Positions 17,096 through 28,054 of a stretch of 44,289 nt of DNA are shown here, in pieces. Source of the stretch: Hyphomicrobiales bacterium (GTDB lineage: Bacteria > Pseudomonadota > Alphaproteobacteria > Rhizobiales > Beijerinckiaceae); the NCBI GenBank assembly GCA_025362655.1, contig JANYFM010000153.1:1-44289 (forward strand). Reading direction: 5' to 3'. The notes under the pieces were generated by a model, which was not told the origin of the DNA, ran no database searches, and saw only the letters and a program-made list of their open reading frames with translations. How positions within the stretch are numbered: position 1 is the stretch's first letter; each line of letters starts with the position of its first letter. The position numbers were made by a program, and so were the translations under genes.

Positions 17096-18859
17096 ATGCG
17101 CGCGATCTGGAATTCATCCTTGGCCGTTTGTTTGGCCTTTTGCGCGCTCGGGCCGGGCGCCGCGCCCGCGCGGGCGGCGGTCGCGGAGAATATCGCCTAT
17201 GATCTCGGCGCGATCCGCTTCCTTATTCCGCGCATTGAAGCCTCGGGAAGCCCGCTCAGCGACGCGGACTTCAAGGCGCTTCTCGATGTGAACACGCCGG
17301 AAACGCTGGCGCAGCGTCTGGGCAGGCTCAACGCGGCCTCGATTTCCGCGCCGCAAATGATTCTCGAAATCAAAGCCGGCTCGAATGTGAATCGCATCGT
17401 CTACAGCGATCTGAAAATAACCGGCGTCGCCGATGGCATGGTCGAAACGGCGGGAGTCGCGGGCGCCGGGGGCGTTATGGCCGACCCCAACGGCGGCGAA
17501 ATGAAAATCACTTACGGCGCGATGACACTGCGCAAAATCAATCTTGCGCTGATGCTGCGGCTTTATGCGTCGCGGCGCAGCGACCCCAACGAGCCCCTGG
17601 CGAGCGTTTACGAGGATTTTTCGGCGGACGGATTTCAGATGACGTCGAAAGACGCGGATATATCCGTCGGCAAAATGACCGGCAGCGGCATCCGCGCGCG
17701 GGCGCTCGCCGCGCCGCTCGGCGATATTTTAGCCCTGTCAAAAGAAATGGGGCCGCCAGGCTCCAAACCTTCGCCGGAGCAGATGCAGCGCATCTTTTCG
17801 ATTCTGGGCGACTTTATGCAAAGCGTCGAAATCGGGCGGGTCGAGGCGCGCGACATGAAGGTGCGCGTCAAAAAGGAGCCTGGCGAAATCGGCATCGGCC
17901 GTATTTTCATGGGCGGCTTCGGCGGCGGGCGGCTGGCCGAAATCGCCTACGAAAATCTCTCGATGGACATGCCCGACGGCAAGGCGAAGCTCGCCCGCTT
18001 CGGCCTTCGCGGCCTCGATCTCGCCCGCGCTTTCGCGGCGATGGCGGACGCCCTGCGGCGCGGCGACACTGAATTCAAAAACACCAACCCGCGCTTGCTG
18101 ATCCCAACGCTGGCGCAGTTTCAGATCGCAGGCCTCGATCTCGACGTGCCGGATAAACTGGGACAGGGAAACTCCGAGGACGGCAAGCGCGTGCTGTTCA
18201 GCCTTGGAAATTTCGAAATCAACGCGGGGGGTTATATCGATGGCATTCCCTCGGCGCTGACGGCGAGCCTCAGCCATTTGCTGTTTCCGGTGCCAAGCCG
18301 GCCCGCCGACCCCCGGCTTGAGGGCCTGGCGGCGATGGGCATCACCAAAATTGATCTCTCGCACGGCATGGATATTCTTTGGAGCGAAGCCTCCAGGGAA
18401 ATCGGCATCCGGGAATATTCGATTGATTTGGGCGGGCTTGGCTCGGCGCGCCTGAGCGGCATCATCGGCAATGTGCCCAAAGACCTGTTTTCTTCAAATA
18501 TGGCGCTGGTGCAGGCAGCCGCGTTCGGCGCGCTGATCCAGAGCGCCGATCTCAAAATCATCAATCTGGGCATCTTTGAAAAGGCGCTCGCCATGCAGGC
18601 GGGACAAACCAGTCAAACGCCGGCGCAATTACAGCAGACGCTGGTGGCCGGCGCGGCGATGGGCGTCCCCGCCATGCTGGGCGGCGGAACGGCCGCGCGC
18701 GATTTAGGCAATGCGCTGGCGAAATTCGCCGCCGAACCCAAAAACCTGCGCATCACCGCGCGCGCCAAAGCCGGTTTGGGCGCGTCAGACCTGATGCTGC
18801 TGTCAAACCCCGCCGCGCTGCTTGAAAAGCTTGAGGTGAGCGCGGCGGCGAACGAATAG
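17096..18859 (+). CDS. secreted/periplasmic protein of unknown function, 587 aa, internally repetitive
   Basis: Signal peptide MRAIWNSSLAVCLAFCALGPGAAPARA; recurrent YSDLKITGVADG / YEDFSADGFQM / YENLSMDMPDG-type units; no family recognised with confidence. Confidence 0.8.
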   Translation: MRAIWNSSLAVCLAFCALGPGAAPARAAVAENIAYDLGAIRFLIPRIEASGSPLSDADFKALLDVNTPETLAQRLGRLNAASISAPQMILEIKAGSNVNRIVYSDLKITGVADGMVETAGVAGAGGVMADPNGGEMKITYGAMTLRKINLALMLRLYASRRSDPNEPLASVYEDFSADGFQMTSKDADISVGKMTGSGIRARALAAPLGDILALSKEMGPPGSKPSPEQMQRIFSILGDFMQSVEIGRVEARDMKVRVKKEPGEIGIGRIFMGGFGGGRLAEIAYENLSMDMPDGKAKLARFGLRGLDLARAFAAMADALRRGDTEFKNTNPRLLIPTLAQFQIAGLDLDVPDKLGQGNSEDGKRVLFSLGNFEINAGGYIDGIPSALTASLSHLLFPVPSRPADPRLEGLAAMGITKIDLSHGMDILWSEASREIGIREYSIDLGGLGSARLSGIIGNVPKDLFSSNMALVQAAAFGALIQSADLKIINLGIFEKALAMQAGQTSQTPAQLQQTLVAGAAMGVPAMLGGGTAARDLGNALAKFAAEPKNLRITARAKAGLGASDLMLLSNPAALLEKLEVSAAANE

Positions 18860-18862
18860 GGC

Positions 18863-19510
18863 TCAGCCCGCGCCTTTGGCCTCCGCCTCGTGTTTGTCCG
18901 CCAGCGCGGCGTCCTCGGCGTCTATTTTTGCCGCCGAGGGACGGGCTTTCACCCGGCCGATATAGGCCATGATTTCGGGCAATTCCGGCACGATTTTGAA
19001 TGCCACCGTCCAGCCCAGCGCCGTGCCCCATAAAATATCGGCGGCCGAAAAGCGCTCGCCCAGCAGCCACGGCCCCTTGCGCAATTGCGCGACGAGCGTC
19101 CCCAGCATCGTGTCAAAATCGCCATAGGGAGACATGGCCAGCGGCGCTTGTTCGCGTTTCATCGCGCGGTCAACCAGCGCCGGCTCAAAGCTGGAGCCAT
19201 AATAGACGAGCCAGCGCAGATAAGGCCCGCGCAGGGGATCGCCGATGGCGGGCGCCAGGCCCGCGCCGGGGAATTCATCGGCAAGATAGATGAAAATCGC
19301 GCCCTGCTCCGTCACGAGTTCGCCGCCGTGGATGATGGAGGGAACCTTGCCCATGGGATTGACGGCAAGGAACGCGCTCTTGCGCTGATCGCCGGCTTTC
19401 ATATTAACCGCATGCAGATTGTAGGGCGCTCCAAGCTCCTCCAGCAGCATCCGCACGCCGGTCGAGCGGGTGCGCGGCGAATGATAAAAATCGAGCTTGC
19501 GCTTTTCCAT
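18863..19510 (-). CDS. glutathione S-transferase family protein
   Basis: LDFYHSPRTRSTGVRMLLEELGAPYNLHAVNM...AVNPMGKVPSIIHGGELVTEQGAIFIYLAD...RFSAADILWGTAL. Confidence 0.93.
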   Translation of the reverse strand: MEKRKLDFYHSPRTRSTGVRMLLEELGAPYNLHAVNMKAGDQRKSAFLAVNPMGKVPSIIHGGELVTEQGAIFIYLADEFPGAGLAPAIGDPLRGPYLRWLVYYGSSFEPALVDRAMKREQAPLAMSPYGDFDTMLGTLVAQLRKGPWLLGERFSAADILWGTALGWTVAFKIVPELPEIMAYIGRVKARPSAAKIDAEDAALADKHEAEAKGAG

Positions 19511-19524
19511 GAAAGTTTCTCCCG

Positions 19525-21816
19525 TCAGGCCGGCGTGTCGTGGGTTTGCGCCTCGGTCACCGCAACGGCCGTCATATTGACTATGCCGCGCGCGGTAACG
19601 GAGGGGGTGAGAACATGCGCCGGCTTTGCGGCGCCGATAAGGATGGGGCCGACGGGCAGCGCGTCGGCGATGATTTTGACGAGCTGAAAGGCTATATTGG
19701 CGGCGTCGAGCGAGGGCATGACGAGCATGTTGGCCTCGCCTTTCAGTTGCGCGCCGGGCAGCACGAGATCGCGGATTTTTTGCGATAAAGCCGAATCCGC
19801 CTGCATCTCGCCGTCGATCTCCAGCGCCGGATTGGCCGCCCGCACCAAAGCCAGCGCCTCGCGCATTTTGCGGGCGGAGGGATCGTTATGCGAGCCGAAA
19901 TCGGAATGCGAGAGCATCGCCACTTTCGGCGTCATGCCAAAGCGCCGCACATGGGAGGCGCAGGCGACCGTCATTTCAGCAATTTCCACCGCCGTCGGGT
20001 TTTCGCGAACATGGGTGTCGGCCAAAAAGAACGCCCCCGCCGAGGTGATTAGCAAACTCATCGCGGAAAATTCATGGACGCCCGGCGCGAGGCCGATGAT
20101 CGTGCGTATCTGCTGAAGGCGCGAGGTGAAGCGCCCCTCCAGCCCGCACAGCATGGCATCGACGTCGCCCCGGCGAACCGCCAGCGCCGCGATGGCCGTC
20201 GTGCTGGTGCGCACATTCGCCCGCGCCGCGTCCGGCGTCACGCCGTCGCGGCCGGCGCATTCGATGAGCGTCGCCACATAGGAATCATAGCGCCGGTCGT
20301 CCTCTGGATTGACCAGTTCAAAATCGCGCCCCGGGCGGATCGAAAGGCCGAACCGGCCCAGCCGCTGCTCGACGATTTTCGGTCTTCCTATAAGAATGGG
20401 AATGGCGAGCCCGTCTTCGATCACCACCTGCGCCGCGCGCAGCACGCGCTCGTCCTCGCCGTCGGCGTAGATGACCCGCTTGGGGTTGGCGCGCGCGGCG
20501 CTGAACAGCGGCTTCATGATATAGCCGGAGCGGAAGACAAAGCGCGAAAGGTCCTCCTGATAAGCATCGAAATCCGCGATGGGCTTGCGCGCGACGCCCG
20601 ATGCCATCGCCGCGCGGGCGACCGCGGGGGCAATGCGCAGAATGAGCCGGGGATCAAACGGCGTTGGAATCAGCGAGGTCGGCCCGAACAGCGGGGTTTC
20701 CCCGGAATAGGCGCGCGCAGCCACCTCGGACGGCGCCTCGCGCGCCAGAGCGGCGATGGCGCCCACGGCGGCGAGCTTCATTTCCTCGTTGATGGTTGAG
20801 GCGCCGGTATCGAGAGCGCCGCGGAAAATATAGGGAAAGCAAAGGACGTTGTTGACCTGATTGGGATAGTCGGAACGCCCGGTGCAAATGATTGCATCGG
20901 GGCGGACCGCCAGCGCCTCCTCCGGCATAATTTCGGGCGTCGGATTGGCAAGCGCCAGGATCAGCGGCCGCTCGCCCATGGTTTTGACCATATCGGCTTT
21001 CAGCACGCCGCCGGCGGACAGGCCGAGAAACACATCGGCGCCGGCGAGGATTTCAGCCAGGCTTCGTTTGGCGGTTTTCTGGGCGTAGATCGATTTCCAC
21101 GGGTCCATCAGTTTTTCGCGGCCCTCGTAAACCACTCCCTCAAGATCGCTGATCCAGATGTTTTCCCGCCGCGCGCCCAGCGACACCAGCAGATTGAGGC
21201 AGGCCAGCGCGGCTGCGCCGGCGCCGGAGGCGACGATTTTCACATCCGCGATTTTTTTGCCGCCCAGCTCCAAAGCATTGGAGACCGCCGCGCCGACAAT
21301 GATCGCGGTGCCGTGCTGATCATCGTGAAAAACCGGGATCGCCATGCGCTCGCGCAGGCGCCGCTCGACTTCAAAACATTCGGGCGCTTTGAAGTCCTCC
21401 AGATTGATGCCGCCGAAAGTCGGCTCCAGCGCCGAAATAATGTCGACGAGCTTATCGACGTTCTTCTCCGCCAGCTCGATGTCGAACACATCGATCCCGG
21501 CGAATTTCTTGAACAGGACCGCCTTGCCCTCCATGACCGGCTTTGCCGCGAGCGGCCCGATATCGCCGAGCCCCAAAACCGCCGTGCCATTGGTGATGAC
21601 GGCGACGAGATTTTGGCGGGCCGTCAGCTCCGCCGCCTGGCCGGGGTCGTCAACGATGGCTTCGCAGGCCGCCGCCACGCCAGGCGAATAGGCGAGAGCG
21701 AGATCCCGCTGGTTGCCGAGCGGCTTGGTGGCGTGAATCTCCAGCTTTCCCGGCTTTGGGTAGCGGTGATAGACCAGTGCGCCGGCGCGCATGTCCTCGG
21801 AAACTGTCGATTTCAT
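19525..21816 (-). CDS. maeB: NADP-dependent malic enzyme with C-terminal phosphotransacetylase-like domain
   Basis: 763 aa; [40 protein letters not shown]-terminal part resembles phosphate acetyltransferase ([18 protein letters not shown]...). Confidence 0.96.
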   Translation of the reverse strand: MKSTVSEDMRAGALVYHRYPKPGKLEIHATKPLGNQRDLALAYSPGVAAACEAIVDDPGQAAELTARQNLVAVITNGTAVLGLGDIGPLAAKPVMEGKAVLFKKFAGIDVFDIELAEKNVDKLVDIISALEPTFGGINLEDFKAPECFEVERRLRERMAIPVFHDDQHGTAIIVGAAVSNALELGGKKIADVKIVASGAGAAALACLNLLVSLGARRENIWISDLEGVVYEGREKLMDPWKSIYAQKTAKRSLAEILAGADVFLGLSAGGVLKADMVKTMGERPLILALANPTPEIMPEEALAVRPDAIICTGRSDYPNQVNNVLCFPYIFRGALDTGASTINEEMKLAAVGAIAALAREAPSEVAARAYSGETPLFGPTSLIPTPFDPRLILRIAPAVARAAMASGVARKPIADFDAYQEDLSRFVFRSGYIMKPLFSAARANPKRVIYADGEDERVLRAAQVVIEDGLAIPILIGRPKIVEQRLGRFGLSIRPGRDFELVNPEDDRRYDSYVATLIECAGRDGVTPDAARANVRTSTTAIAALAVRRGDVDAMLCGLEGRFTSRLQQIRTIIGLAPGVHEFSAMSLLITSAGAFFLADTHVRENPTAVEIAEMTVACASHVRRFGMTPKVAMLSHSDFGSHNDPSARKMREALALVRAANPALEIDGEMQADSALSQKIRDLVLPGAQLKGEANMLVMPSLDAANIAFQLVKIIADALPVGPILIGAAKPAHVLTPSVTARGIVNMTAVAVTEAQTHDTPA

Positions 21817-21900
21817 TCATCCCCCCGTGCCGCCGCTTTTCCGGCGGACGCCGATCCTACACGGCGCGGCGGCGCGCGTCAGCCCTTTGCCATGGGCGCG

Positions 21901-21919
21901 GGCAAATGCTCTATTTGCC
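21901..21919. promoter_or_regulatory. perfect inverted repeat in the maeB/Bug divergent intergenic region
   Basis: GGCAAAT-GCTCT-ATTTGCC, 7-bp perfect arms, 32 bp upstream of the Bug gene start. Confidence 0.5.
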
Positions 21920-21950
21920 GCAATTGGCAGTTCGGCATAGCGGAGGCCCG

Positions 21951-22928
21951 ATGCGTCGGCGTGAATTCATCGGCGGGGCCGGCGCGTCGCTTGCGGCGCC
22001 CGCCATCGCGCGCGCGCAGTCGCCATGGCCCGACCGGCCGATCCGGCTCGTCGTGCCCTGGGCGCCAGGGGGCGTCAATGACGCGGCGGCGCGGCCCTGG
22101 GCGGAGACCGTCCGGGCGACCCTTGGCACTGTCACCATTGACAATATCGGCGGCGCGGGCGGCGTTGTCGGCGCCACGGCCGCGGCGCGCGCTTCGCCCG
22201 ACGGCTATACGCTGCTGCTGGGCGGCGGCGCGACGCACATTGTCAATCCCGTTGCCCTCGCCCGCATCGGCTATGACCCGCTGCGCGATTTCGACGCGGC
22301 GGCCATATTGTCGATCAGCGGCGTCGCCATCGCGCTGCATCCCTCGCTCGGCATTTCCACGCTGAAGGATTTCATCGCTTACGCCAAAGCCAATCCCGGC
22401 AAACTCTCGTATGGCACGCCCGGCGTCGGCTCGACCGCGCATATGGCGGGTGAAATGTTCAAATTCCTGACGGGAACCCAGGATATCGTGCATGTCGCCT
22501 ACCGCGGCGGCGGGCCTGCTTTGAACGATCTTATCGGCGGGCAGATCACCATCGCCGCGCTCAACACGACGGGGCAAATCCTCCAGCTCGCCGAGACCGG
22601 CAAAATCGTTCTGCTTTGCGTGTCCACGCCGCGCCGCCTATCCAGCCTGCCGGATTTGCCGACCGGCGAGGAGGCGGGCGTGCCGGGTTTCGTCGCGATG
22701 AATTTCGCTGGGATTTTCGCGCCGGCCAAAACGCCGCCCGCGCGCCTCGCGAAAATCGCCGAGGCGACGCGCGCGGCCATGCAGGAGCCGGCCTATCTCA
22801 AAATTCTAGCGGCGGCGGGGTTTGAAGCCTCCACTGACACGACGCCGGAAAAAGCCACCCGGTTTGTCACCGAGGAAATCGCGCGCTGGACGCCGGTTAT
22901 CAAGGCTATCGGGTTCCGGCTGGAGTGA
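21951..22928 (+). CDS. Bug/TctC family substrate-binding protein, Tat-type leader
   Basis: MRRREFIGGAGASLAAPAIARAQSPWPDRPIRLVVPWAPGGVNDAAARPWAE...KLSYGTPGVGSTAHMAGEMF; GGAGG upstream. Confidence 0.93.
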   Translation: MRRREFIGGAGASLAAPAIARAQSPWPDRPIRLVVPWAPGGVNDAAARPWAETVRATLGTVTIDNIGGAGGVVGATAAARASPDGYTLLLGGGATHIVNPVALARIGYDPLRDFDAAAILSISGVAIALHPSLGISTLKDFIAYAKANPGKLSYGTPGVGSTAHMAGEMFKFLTGTQDIVHVAYRGGGPALNDLIGGQITIAALNTTGQILQLAETGKIVLLCVSTPRRLSSLPDLPTGEEAGVPGFVAMNFAGIFAPAKTPPARLAKIAEATRAAMQEPAYLKILAAAGFEASTDTTPEKATRFVTEEIARWTPVIKAIGFRLE

Positions 22929-23051
22929 CAGCGGGCTTGTATCATCGGGAGTGATGCGCCAGTCTCGATATCCGTTCCATCGCGCCCTTCTTGATTGCAC
23001 CCGCCCGCTTGCCATAATTGCGCGCCAAACTTCAACTGACAGGACGGGATA

Positions 23052-24044
23052 ATGGCGGGCGGAATGCTTCGGACAATTGCAGCGGCCCTGTTCCTCGTGG
23101 CGGCCTTCTCCCCGGCCCCCGCTCAGGACGCAGCGGCGAATTATCCCGGGGGAACCGTGGTTGTCGTGGTGCCCTATCCGCCGGGCGGACCGCCCGACGT
23201 GATCGCGCGCATTCTGACACCGGCTTTGCAAACGATCCTCGGCAGGCCCGTCATCGTCGAGAACCGCGCCGGCGCGTCGGGGGCTCTGGGGGCGTCATCG
23301 GTGGCGCGCGCGGCGCCGGACGGATTGACGCTGCTGCTGATCGATCCTTCGCTGACGGTCGCGCAAAACATCAACGCAAAGCCGGGCTTCGATCCGCAAA
23401 AGGATTTCGCGTGGGTGGCGCCGCTGATGCGCTCCTATATGACGCTGGTGGTGCATCCCTCCGTGCCCGCAAGGACCGCGCCGGAGTTTGTCGCGCTGGC
23501 AAAGCAAAAGCCGGGCGCTCTGCAATACGGGACCTCCGGCATCGGATCGCCGCCTTATCTTGGCGCGCTGGCTTTTATCCAAGCCACCGGGATCGATCTT
23601 CTGCATGTGCCCTATCGCGGCGCGGCGCTGGCGCTGAACGAGGCGGCGGGCGGGCATATCGCCTCGGTCTTCGTCAGCCAGGCGACCGCCGGCGCGCAGG
23701 TGAAAGGCGGCGCGCTGCGCCTGCTCGGCGTCTACGGCGAAGATCGCCTGCGGGCTTTTCCGGACACGCCGACATTCAAAGAAAGCGGAATCGATACGCC
23801 TGTCGCCAATCAGGGGACATGGTTTGGCATCGCCGCGCCCTCGGCGACGCCGCGCGCCATCGTGATGAAGCTAAACGGCGCTGTAAATGAGGCTCTGCGC
23901 GATCCCAAAACAAGATCGCTTCTGGAGACCGCGGACTTCGTGAAAATCAACGGCGGCGCGCCGGAGGAACTGGGCGCCCTCGTCGACAGCAACGCGGTCT
24001 ATTGGCGCGAGTCTTTTGCGAAAGCGGGGATAAGGGCAGAGTAG
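23052..24044 (+). CDS. Bug/TctC family substrate-binding protein
   Basis: Signal peptide; YPGGTVVVVVPYPPGGPPDVIARILTPAL...VIVENRAGASGALGASSVARAAPDG...ALQYGTSGIGSPPYLGAL. Confidence 0.93.
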   Translation: MAGGMLRTIAAALFLVAAFSPAPAQDAAANYPGGTVVVVVPYPPGGPPDVIARILTPALQTILGRPVIVENRAGASGALGASSVARAAPDGLTLLLIDPSLTVAQNINAKPGFDPQKDFAWVAPLMRSYMTLVVHPSVPARTAPEFVALAKQKPGALQYGTSGIGSPPYLGALAFIQATGIDLLHVPYRGAALALNEAAGGHIASVFVSQATAGAQVKGGALRLLGVYGEDRLRAFPDTPTFKESGIDTPVANQGTWFGIAAPSATPRAIVMKLNGAVNEALRDPKTRSLLETADFVKINGGAPEELGALVDSNAVYWRESFAKAGIRAE

Positions 24045-24099
24045 CGGATAGCGGGCAGGAAAAGCATCCAGACCGGGATCTCCCCTGCCCGCTACCCGC
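24044..24099. terminator. bidirectional hairpin between convergent Bug gene and holC
   Basis: GCGGATAGCGGGCAGG / CCTGCCCGCTACCCGC, 15 of 16 pairs, 24-nt loop; overlaps both stop codons. Confidence 0.5.
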
Positions 24100-24550
24100 C
24101 CTTCTCCCACCCGCCGCTCTCATTCTGCTTCCAATACGCAAGCCCGCAATTCAGCGCTTTGAGGGCGCTCCATTGGCCGCGCGCGGCTTGCAGCTCAGCC
24201 TCGTCATTGCCATCGAAGAGCACGAACAGGCGCTCGTATTGCCGCGAGGCGGCGAGCGCCGGGGTGATGGCGGAGCCCTCAACGAAGAAACGCGCCGCCG
24301 CGCCATTGGGGTTTTCATCTGAAGTTGTCAGGAAAACCGGCTGCATGGCTTCGTCGCCGTCGCGCGCCGTGCCGTGAGCCAGAAAGCTATCCTCGGACCA
24401 GGTCCAGAGAGCCTCGTCCAGCGCGGTGACGCGCTCATCGCTGGTTGCCTGCACGACGCAGCGCCAGCCGCGCTGGCCGCAGCGCTCCAGCAGAAGGGGC
24501 AGCGCGCGGTCGAGGCGGTGGCGTGTCAGATGGTAGAACCAGATTTCCAT
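24092..24550 (-). CDS. holC: DNA polymerase III chi subunit
   Basis: MEIWFYHLTRHRLDRALPLLLERCGQRGWRCVVQ...ALDEALWTWSEDSFLAHG...RLFVLFDGNDEAELQAAR. Confidence 0.94.
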   Translation of the reverse strand: MEIWFYHLTRHRLDRALPLLLERCGQRGWRCVVQATSDERVTALDEALWTWSEDSFLAHGTARDGDEAMQPVFLTTSDENPNGAAARFFVEGSAITPALAASRQYERLFVLFDGNDEAELQAARGQWSALKALNCGLAYWKQNESGGWEKGG

Positions 24551-25072
24551 TCATCCCCCGTTGAGAAGGATGAAGGTCCTTTCGGTGCGCGTCCACACCA
24601 CGCCGACCTCAACATCGCCAGCGAGGTGCTCCTCGGTCTTGCCGGCGACGGAGACGTCTCCGCGCTCAGCCGAGCCGCGCAGATATTCAGCGGCATCGCG
24701 GGCCAGCGCGAGGGTCATGGCGTTTGCGCGGGCTTGCGGCCAGCCAAGGGCCGAAATCAACGCCGCCGTTTGCGCCTCGGCGAAATGCCCGGCCAAAGCC
24801 GCGTCGGCGGGCAAATGGATCGTTGCCTCGAAACTCACGAACGCCTCGCCGCGGCAGCGCAGCATGCCGTCGATGCGGGCGCGGCTGACGAGATCATATT
24901 GCTCGATCCCCGTCGCCGAGCCGCGCGAGACAACGAGCGGCCGCGCGAAGTCGGCCTTCAACTCGCCGGAAGCGCGGGTCATCGCCTCGCGAAATTTGCC
25001 GCAGCCGGCTGTTTCGGCGCCCGCCGGCGCGGCGAAAGCGCAAGATATCAAAGCGAGGAGAACGCGCTTCAT
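24551..25072 (-). CDS. secreted hypothetical protein
   Basis: 173 aa; signal peptide MKRVLLALISCAFAAPAGAETAG; directly upstream of and abutting holC; no family recognised. Confidence 0.7.
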   Translation of the reverse strand: MKRVLLALISCAFAAPAGAETAGCGKFREAMTRASGELKADFARPLVVSRGSATGIEQYDLVSRARIDGMLRCRGEAFVSFEATIHLPADAALAGHFAEAQTAALISALGWPQARANAMTLALARDAAEYLRGSAERGDVSVAGKTEEHLAGDVEVGVVWTRTERTFILLNGG

Positions 25073-25093
25073 GGGAAATCCCAGCCTTGCGGC

Positions 25094-26626
25094 TCAGCCC
25101 TCGTAGTGGTCGGCAACGAGCCGGTCGAGCAGGCGAACGCCCCAGCCCGAGCCCCAGCTATGATTGATCTCGCTCTGCGGTGACGACATTCCGGTTCCCG
25201 CGATATCCAGATGCGCCCACGGCACGTCGTTGACGAAGCGCTGGAGGATTTGCGCCGCCGTGATCGAGCCGGCGTGGCGGCCGCCGACATTTTTCATGTC
25301 GGCGAATTTCGATTCGATCATTTTCTCGTAAGCCGGCCCCATCGGCATGCGCCAGAGCTTTTCGCCTGTCGCGAGGCCGGCTTTGGCCAGCCGCTCCGAC
25401 AATTCGTCATTGTTGGAGAAAAGGCCCGCATATTCGCTGCCCAGCGACACGAGGATCGCGCCGGTCAGCGTCGCGAGATCGATCATGAACTTCGGCTTGT
25501 ATTTGTCCTGCACATACCAAAGCACGTCGGCCAGCACGAGGCGGCCCTCCGCATCGGTGTTGATAATTTCGATGGTCTGGCCGGACATGGTTTTGACGAT
25601 GTCGCCGGGACGCTGGGCGTTGGCGCCGGGCATGTTCTCGACAATGCCGATGGCGCCGATGGCGTTGACCCTGGCTTTGCGTCCCGCCAGCGCCTGCATC
25701 AGGCCGGTGACGCAGGCGGCGCCGGCCATATCGCCCTTCATATCCTCCATGCCGCCCGCGGGCTTGATGGAAATGCCCCCGGTGTCGAATGTGACGCCCT
25801 TGCCGATAAAGGCGACCGGCGCCTCGCCGGGCTTGCCGCCGTTCCAGCGCATGATGACGCAGCGGCTGTCGCGCGCCGAGCCCTGTCCCACGCCGAGCAA
25901 AGCGTTCATTCCGAGCTTCGTCATCGCCTCGACATCGAGAATGTCGATCTCAAGGCCCAGCTTTTCCAGCGTCTTGGCGCGGTGCGCGAATTCCACGGGG
26001 AAAAGCACGTTCGGCGGCTCGTTGACGAGCGAGCGGGCAAACAGCACGCCTTCAGCAATCGCGTCGCGCGCGATGGAAGCCTGGCGCGCGGCGGCGGGAT
26101 CAGCGACGCCGATGGTGACTTTGACGGAGGCGGGCTTCTCGTCCTCGTCCTTTTTCTTGGCGGTTTTGTAAAGGTCGAAACTATAGGCGCGCAGCTTGAC
26201 GCCCATCATGAAGTCGGCGGCGGCGGCGGCGGGATCGCCTTTCCAGTCGAGGAGATCAAAGACGATATGAATGGTTTCCGCGCCGCCGGCTTTTCCCATG
26301 GCGTGGCCGCCAAGCGCGGCGAAATCGATCTCCGGGGCTTCGGGGGCGGTCTTCTTGGCCGGACTGGCTCCGGCGACGATCAACCTGCCCGCGTGAATGT
26401 GGGCAGGAGCCAGCAGGTCCATCGCGGAGAGGACCTTGCCCTTGAATTTCGCCGCCGCGGCGGCGCGCGGCAGAATGTCGGCGGCGGCGCCCAGCAGGGA
26501 CCGGGTCGCGTCCGAAAACGATAATCCCTCGCCGGCAAATACGATCAGCGTGTCGGGCCCGGTCCCCGTTCCCTGAGCGTGAAGTTCTGACAGGGGCGCA
26601 AAGGCTACATCTACCGTCTGGTGCAT
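25094..26626 (-). CDS. pepA: leucyl aminopeptidase
   Basis: Start [12 protein letters not shown] at 26626; [32 protein letters not shown] and [17 protein letters not shown]17 motifs. Confidence 0.96.
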   Translation of the reverse strand: MHQTVDVAFAPLSELHAQGTGTGPDTLIVFAGEGLSFSDATRSLLGAAADILPRAAAAAKFKGKVLSAMDLLAPAHIHAGRLIVAGASPAKKTAPEAPEIDFAALGGHAMGKAGGAETIHIVFDLLDWKGDPAAAAADFMMGVKLRAYSFDLYKTAKKKDEDEKPASVKVTIGVADPAAARQASIARDAIAEGVLFARSLVNEPPNVLFPVEFAHRAKTLEKLGLEIDILDVEAMTKLGMNALLGVGQGSARDSRCVIMRWNGGKPGEAPVAFIGKGVTFDTGGISIKPAGGMEDMKGDMAGAACVTGLMQALAGRKARVNAIGAIGIVENMPGANAQRPGDIVKTMSGQTIEIINTDAEGRLVLADVLWYVQDKYKPKFMIDLATLTGAILVSLGSEYAGLFSNNDELSERLAKAGLATGEKLWRMPMGPAYEKMIESKFADMKNVGGRHAGSITAAQILQRFVNDVPWAHLDIAGTGMSSPQSEINHSWGSGWGVRLLDRLVADHYEG

Positions 26627-26902
26627 GGCGATCTCTGGATGGAAGCCGGCGGAAGGCCGGCGAAAAGGACAGGCTTTCTGTGGCGGTTTTCGGGCGCAGG
26701 CGCAACATGTCCGCCGCCCCGCCGCGCGAAAGCCGCCATCAATCCGCCGCGAGTCCAGGTTGGCGTGTCTTTGGCGCAACGCTGGCGCGCCAACCCCTTG
26801 AGAGCGCGGGGACCGCGGCTTCAGCGCCTTGCGCGCGGGCGCCGGGGCGGCTAGCCAAAGATGCGCCGCAAGGCGGGATTCACGGCCCGGGTTCCCGACG
26901 AA

Positions 26903-28054
26903 ATGACCAAGATCGATCGGTATTTGTCGCGGACCTCGGCGCTTGTCTTCCTGGCGGCGCTGTTTGGACTGACGGCAGCGGTTTGGGTGACACAGGCCCT
27001 GCGCGATTTCGACCTGATGACGACCAAGGGCCAGACGCTGCTCGTGTTTCTGCGGGCGACGGGGCTGGTGGTACCCTCGCTGATCATGGTGATCGCGCCC
27101 CTGGCGCTGTTCGGCGCGGTGATTTTCACGCTGAACCGCCTCAATGCCGACAGCGAACTCGTAGTGATGAGCGCCTCCGGCATATCCCCGGCCCGGCTGC
27201 TGCGGCCGTTTCTGGCGCTGACGCTGGCGGTCACTTTGGCTGTTGGCGCGCTATCGCTGTGGATCATGCCGTGGAGCTTTGCGGAATTGCGCAATATAAT
27301 CTCGAAAGTGCGGGCGGATTTTCTGACGCGGGTCATACGGGAAGGGCAGTTCTCCAATCTCGACAAGGGCTTGGTGTTTCACTATCGCGAGCGGGCGCCG
27401 GGCGGCGGCCTCAGCGGCATTTTCATTCAGGATCGCCGCGACCCCCAGGATATCCGCACCTACATTGCGGAAACCGGACGTAACCGCGAGGCGGACGGCC
27501 AAAATTATCTCGTTCTGGAAAAAGGCAGTTTGCAGCGGCAGACGAGGAATGGGCGCGACCCCGTCATGGTGGTGTTTCGCAGCTACGAAGTGGACCTCGC
27601 GCAATTCAGCGGCGAGGGCGAGGGCGCTCCGCTCAAACCGCGGGAACGCGGCACCTGGAGCCTGCTGTCGCCCGATGCCGCCGACCCCTGGGTCCAGCGC
27701 AATCTGGGGCCGCTGCGGGCCGAACTGCATGATCGTCTGGTCAATCCGCTCTATGCCCTCGTGTTCGGGATCGTCGGATTTGCCGCGTTGGGAAAGGCCC
27801 GCACAACACGGCAGGGGCGAAGCCTGGCGATTTTGGCGGCGATCGGAGTGGTGATCGGCTTGCGGGTCGCCGGTTTCGGATTAGCCGCGCTGGCGACGCG
27901 GACACCATGGGCGGTTTGGGCGCTTTACGGGCTCCCGTTCGCGGCAATTTTCGTCTCTTTCTGGTTCATTTTCGGCGATCCCCTGGCTTTTTTCCAGCGG
28001 ATGACGGGGCCGCCGCGCGGTTCATTGCCCGCGCGGGCGGGCACGCCACTATGA
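26903..28054 (+). CDS. lptF: LPS export ABC transporter permease LptF
   Basis: [39 protein letters not shown]...[28 protein letters not shown]. Confidence 0.93.
   Translation: MTKIDRYLSRTSALVFLAALFGLTAAVWVTQALRDFDLMTTKGQTLLVFLRATGLVVPSLIMVIAPLALFGAVIFTLNRLNADSELVVMSASGISPARLLRPFLALTLAVTLAVGALSLWIMPWSFAELRNIISKVRADFLTRVIREGQFSNLDKGLVFHYRERAPGGGLSGIFIQDRRDPQDIRTYIAETGRNREADGQNYLVLEKGSLQRQTRNGRDPVMVVFRSYEVDLAQFSGEGEGAPLKPRERGTWSLLSPDAADPWVQRNLGPLRAELHDRLVNPLYALVFGIVGFAALGKARTTRQGRSLAILAAIGVVIGLRVAGFGLAALATRTPWAVWALYGLPFAAIFVSFWFIFGDPLAFFQRMTGPPRGSLPARAGTPL

Noticed and set aside
25211-26524. 437-aa + strand ORF antisense to pepA
   Set aside because: Shadow ORF in high-GC DNA; low-complexity His/Arg/Gly-rich translation with no motifs, while the opposite strand encodes clear PepA.
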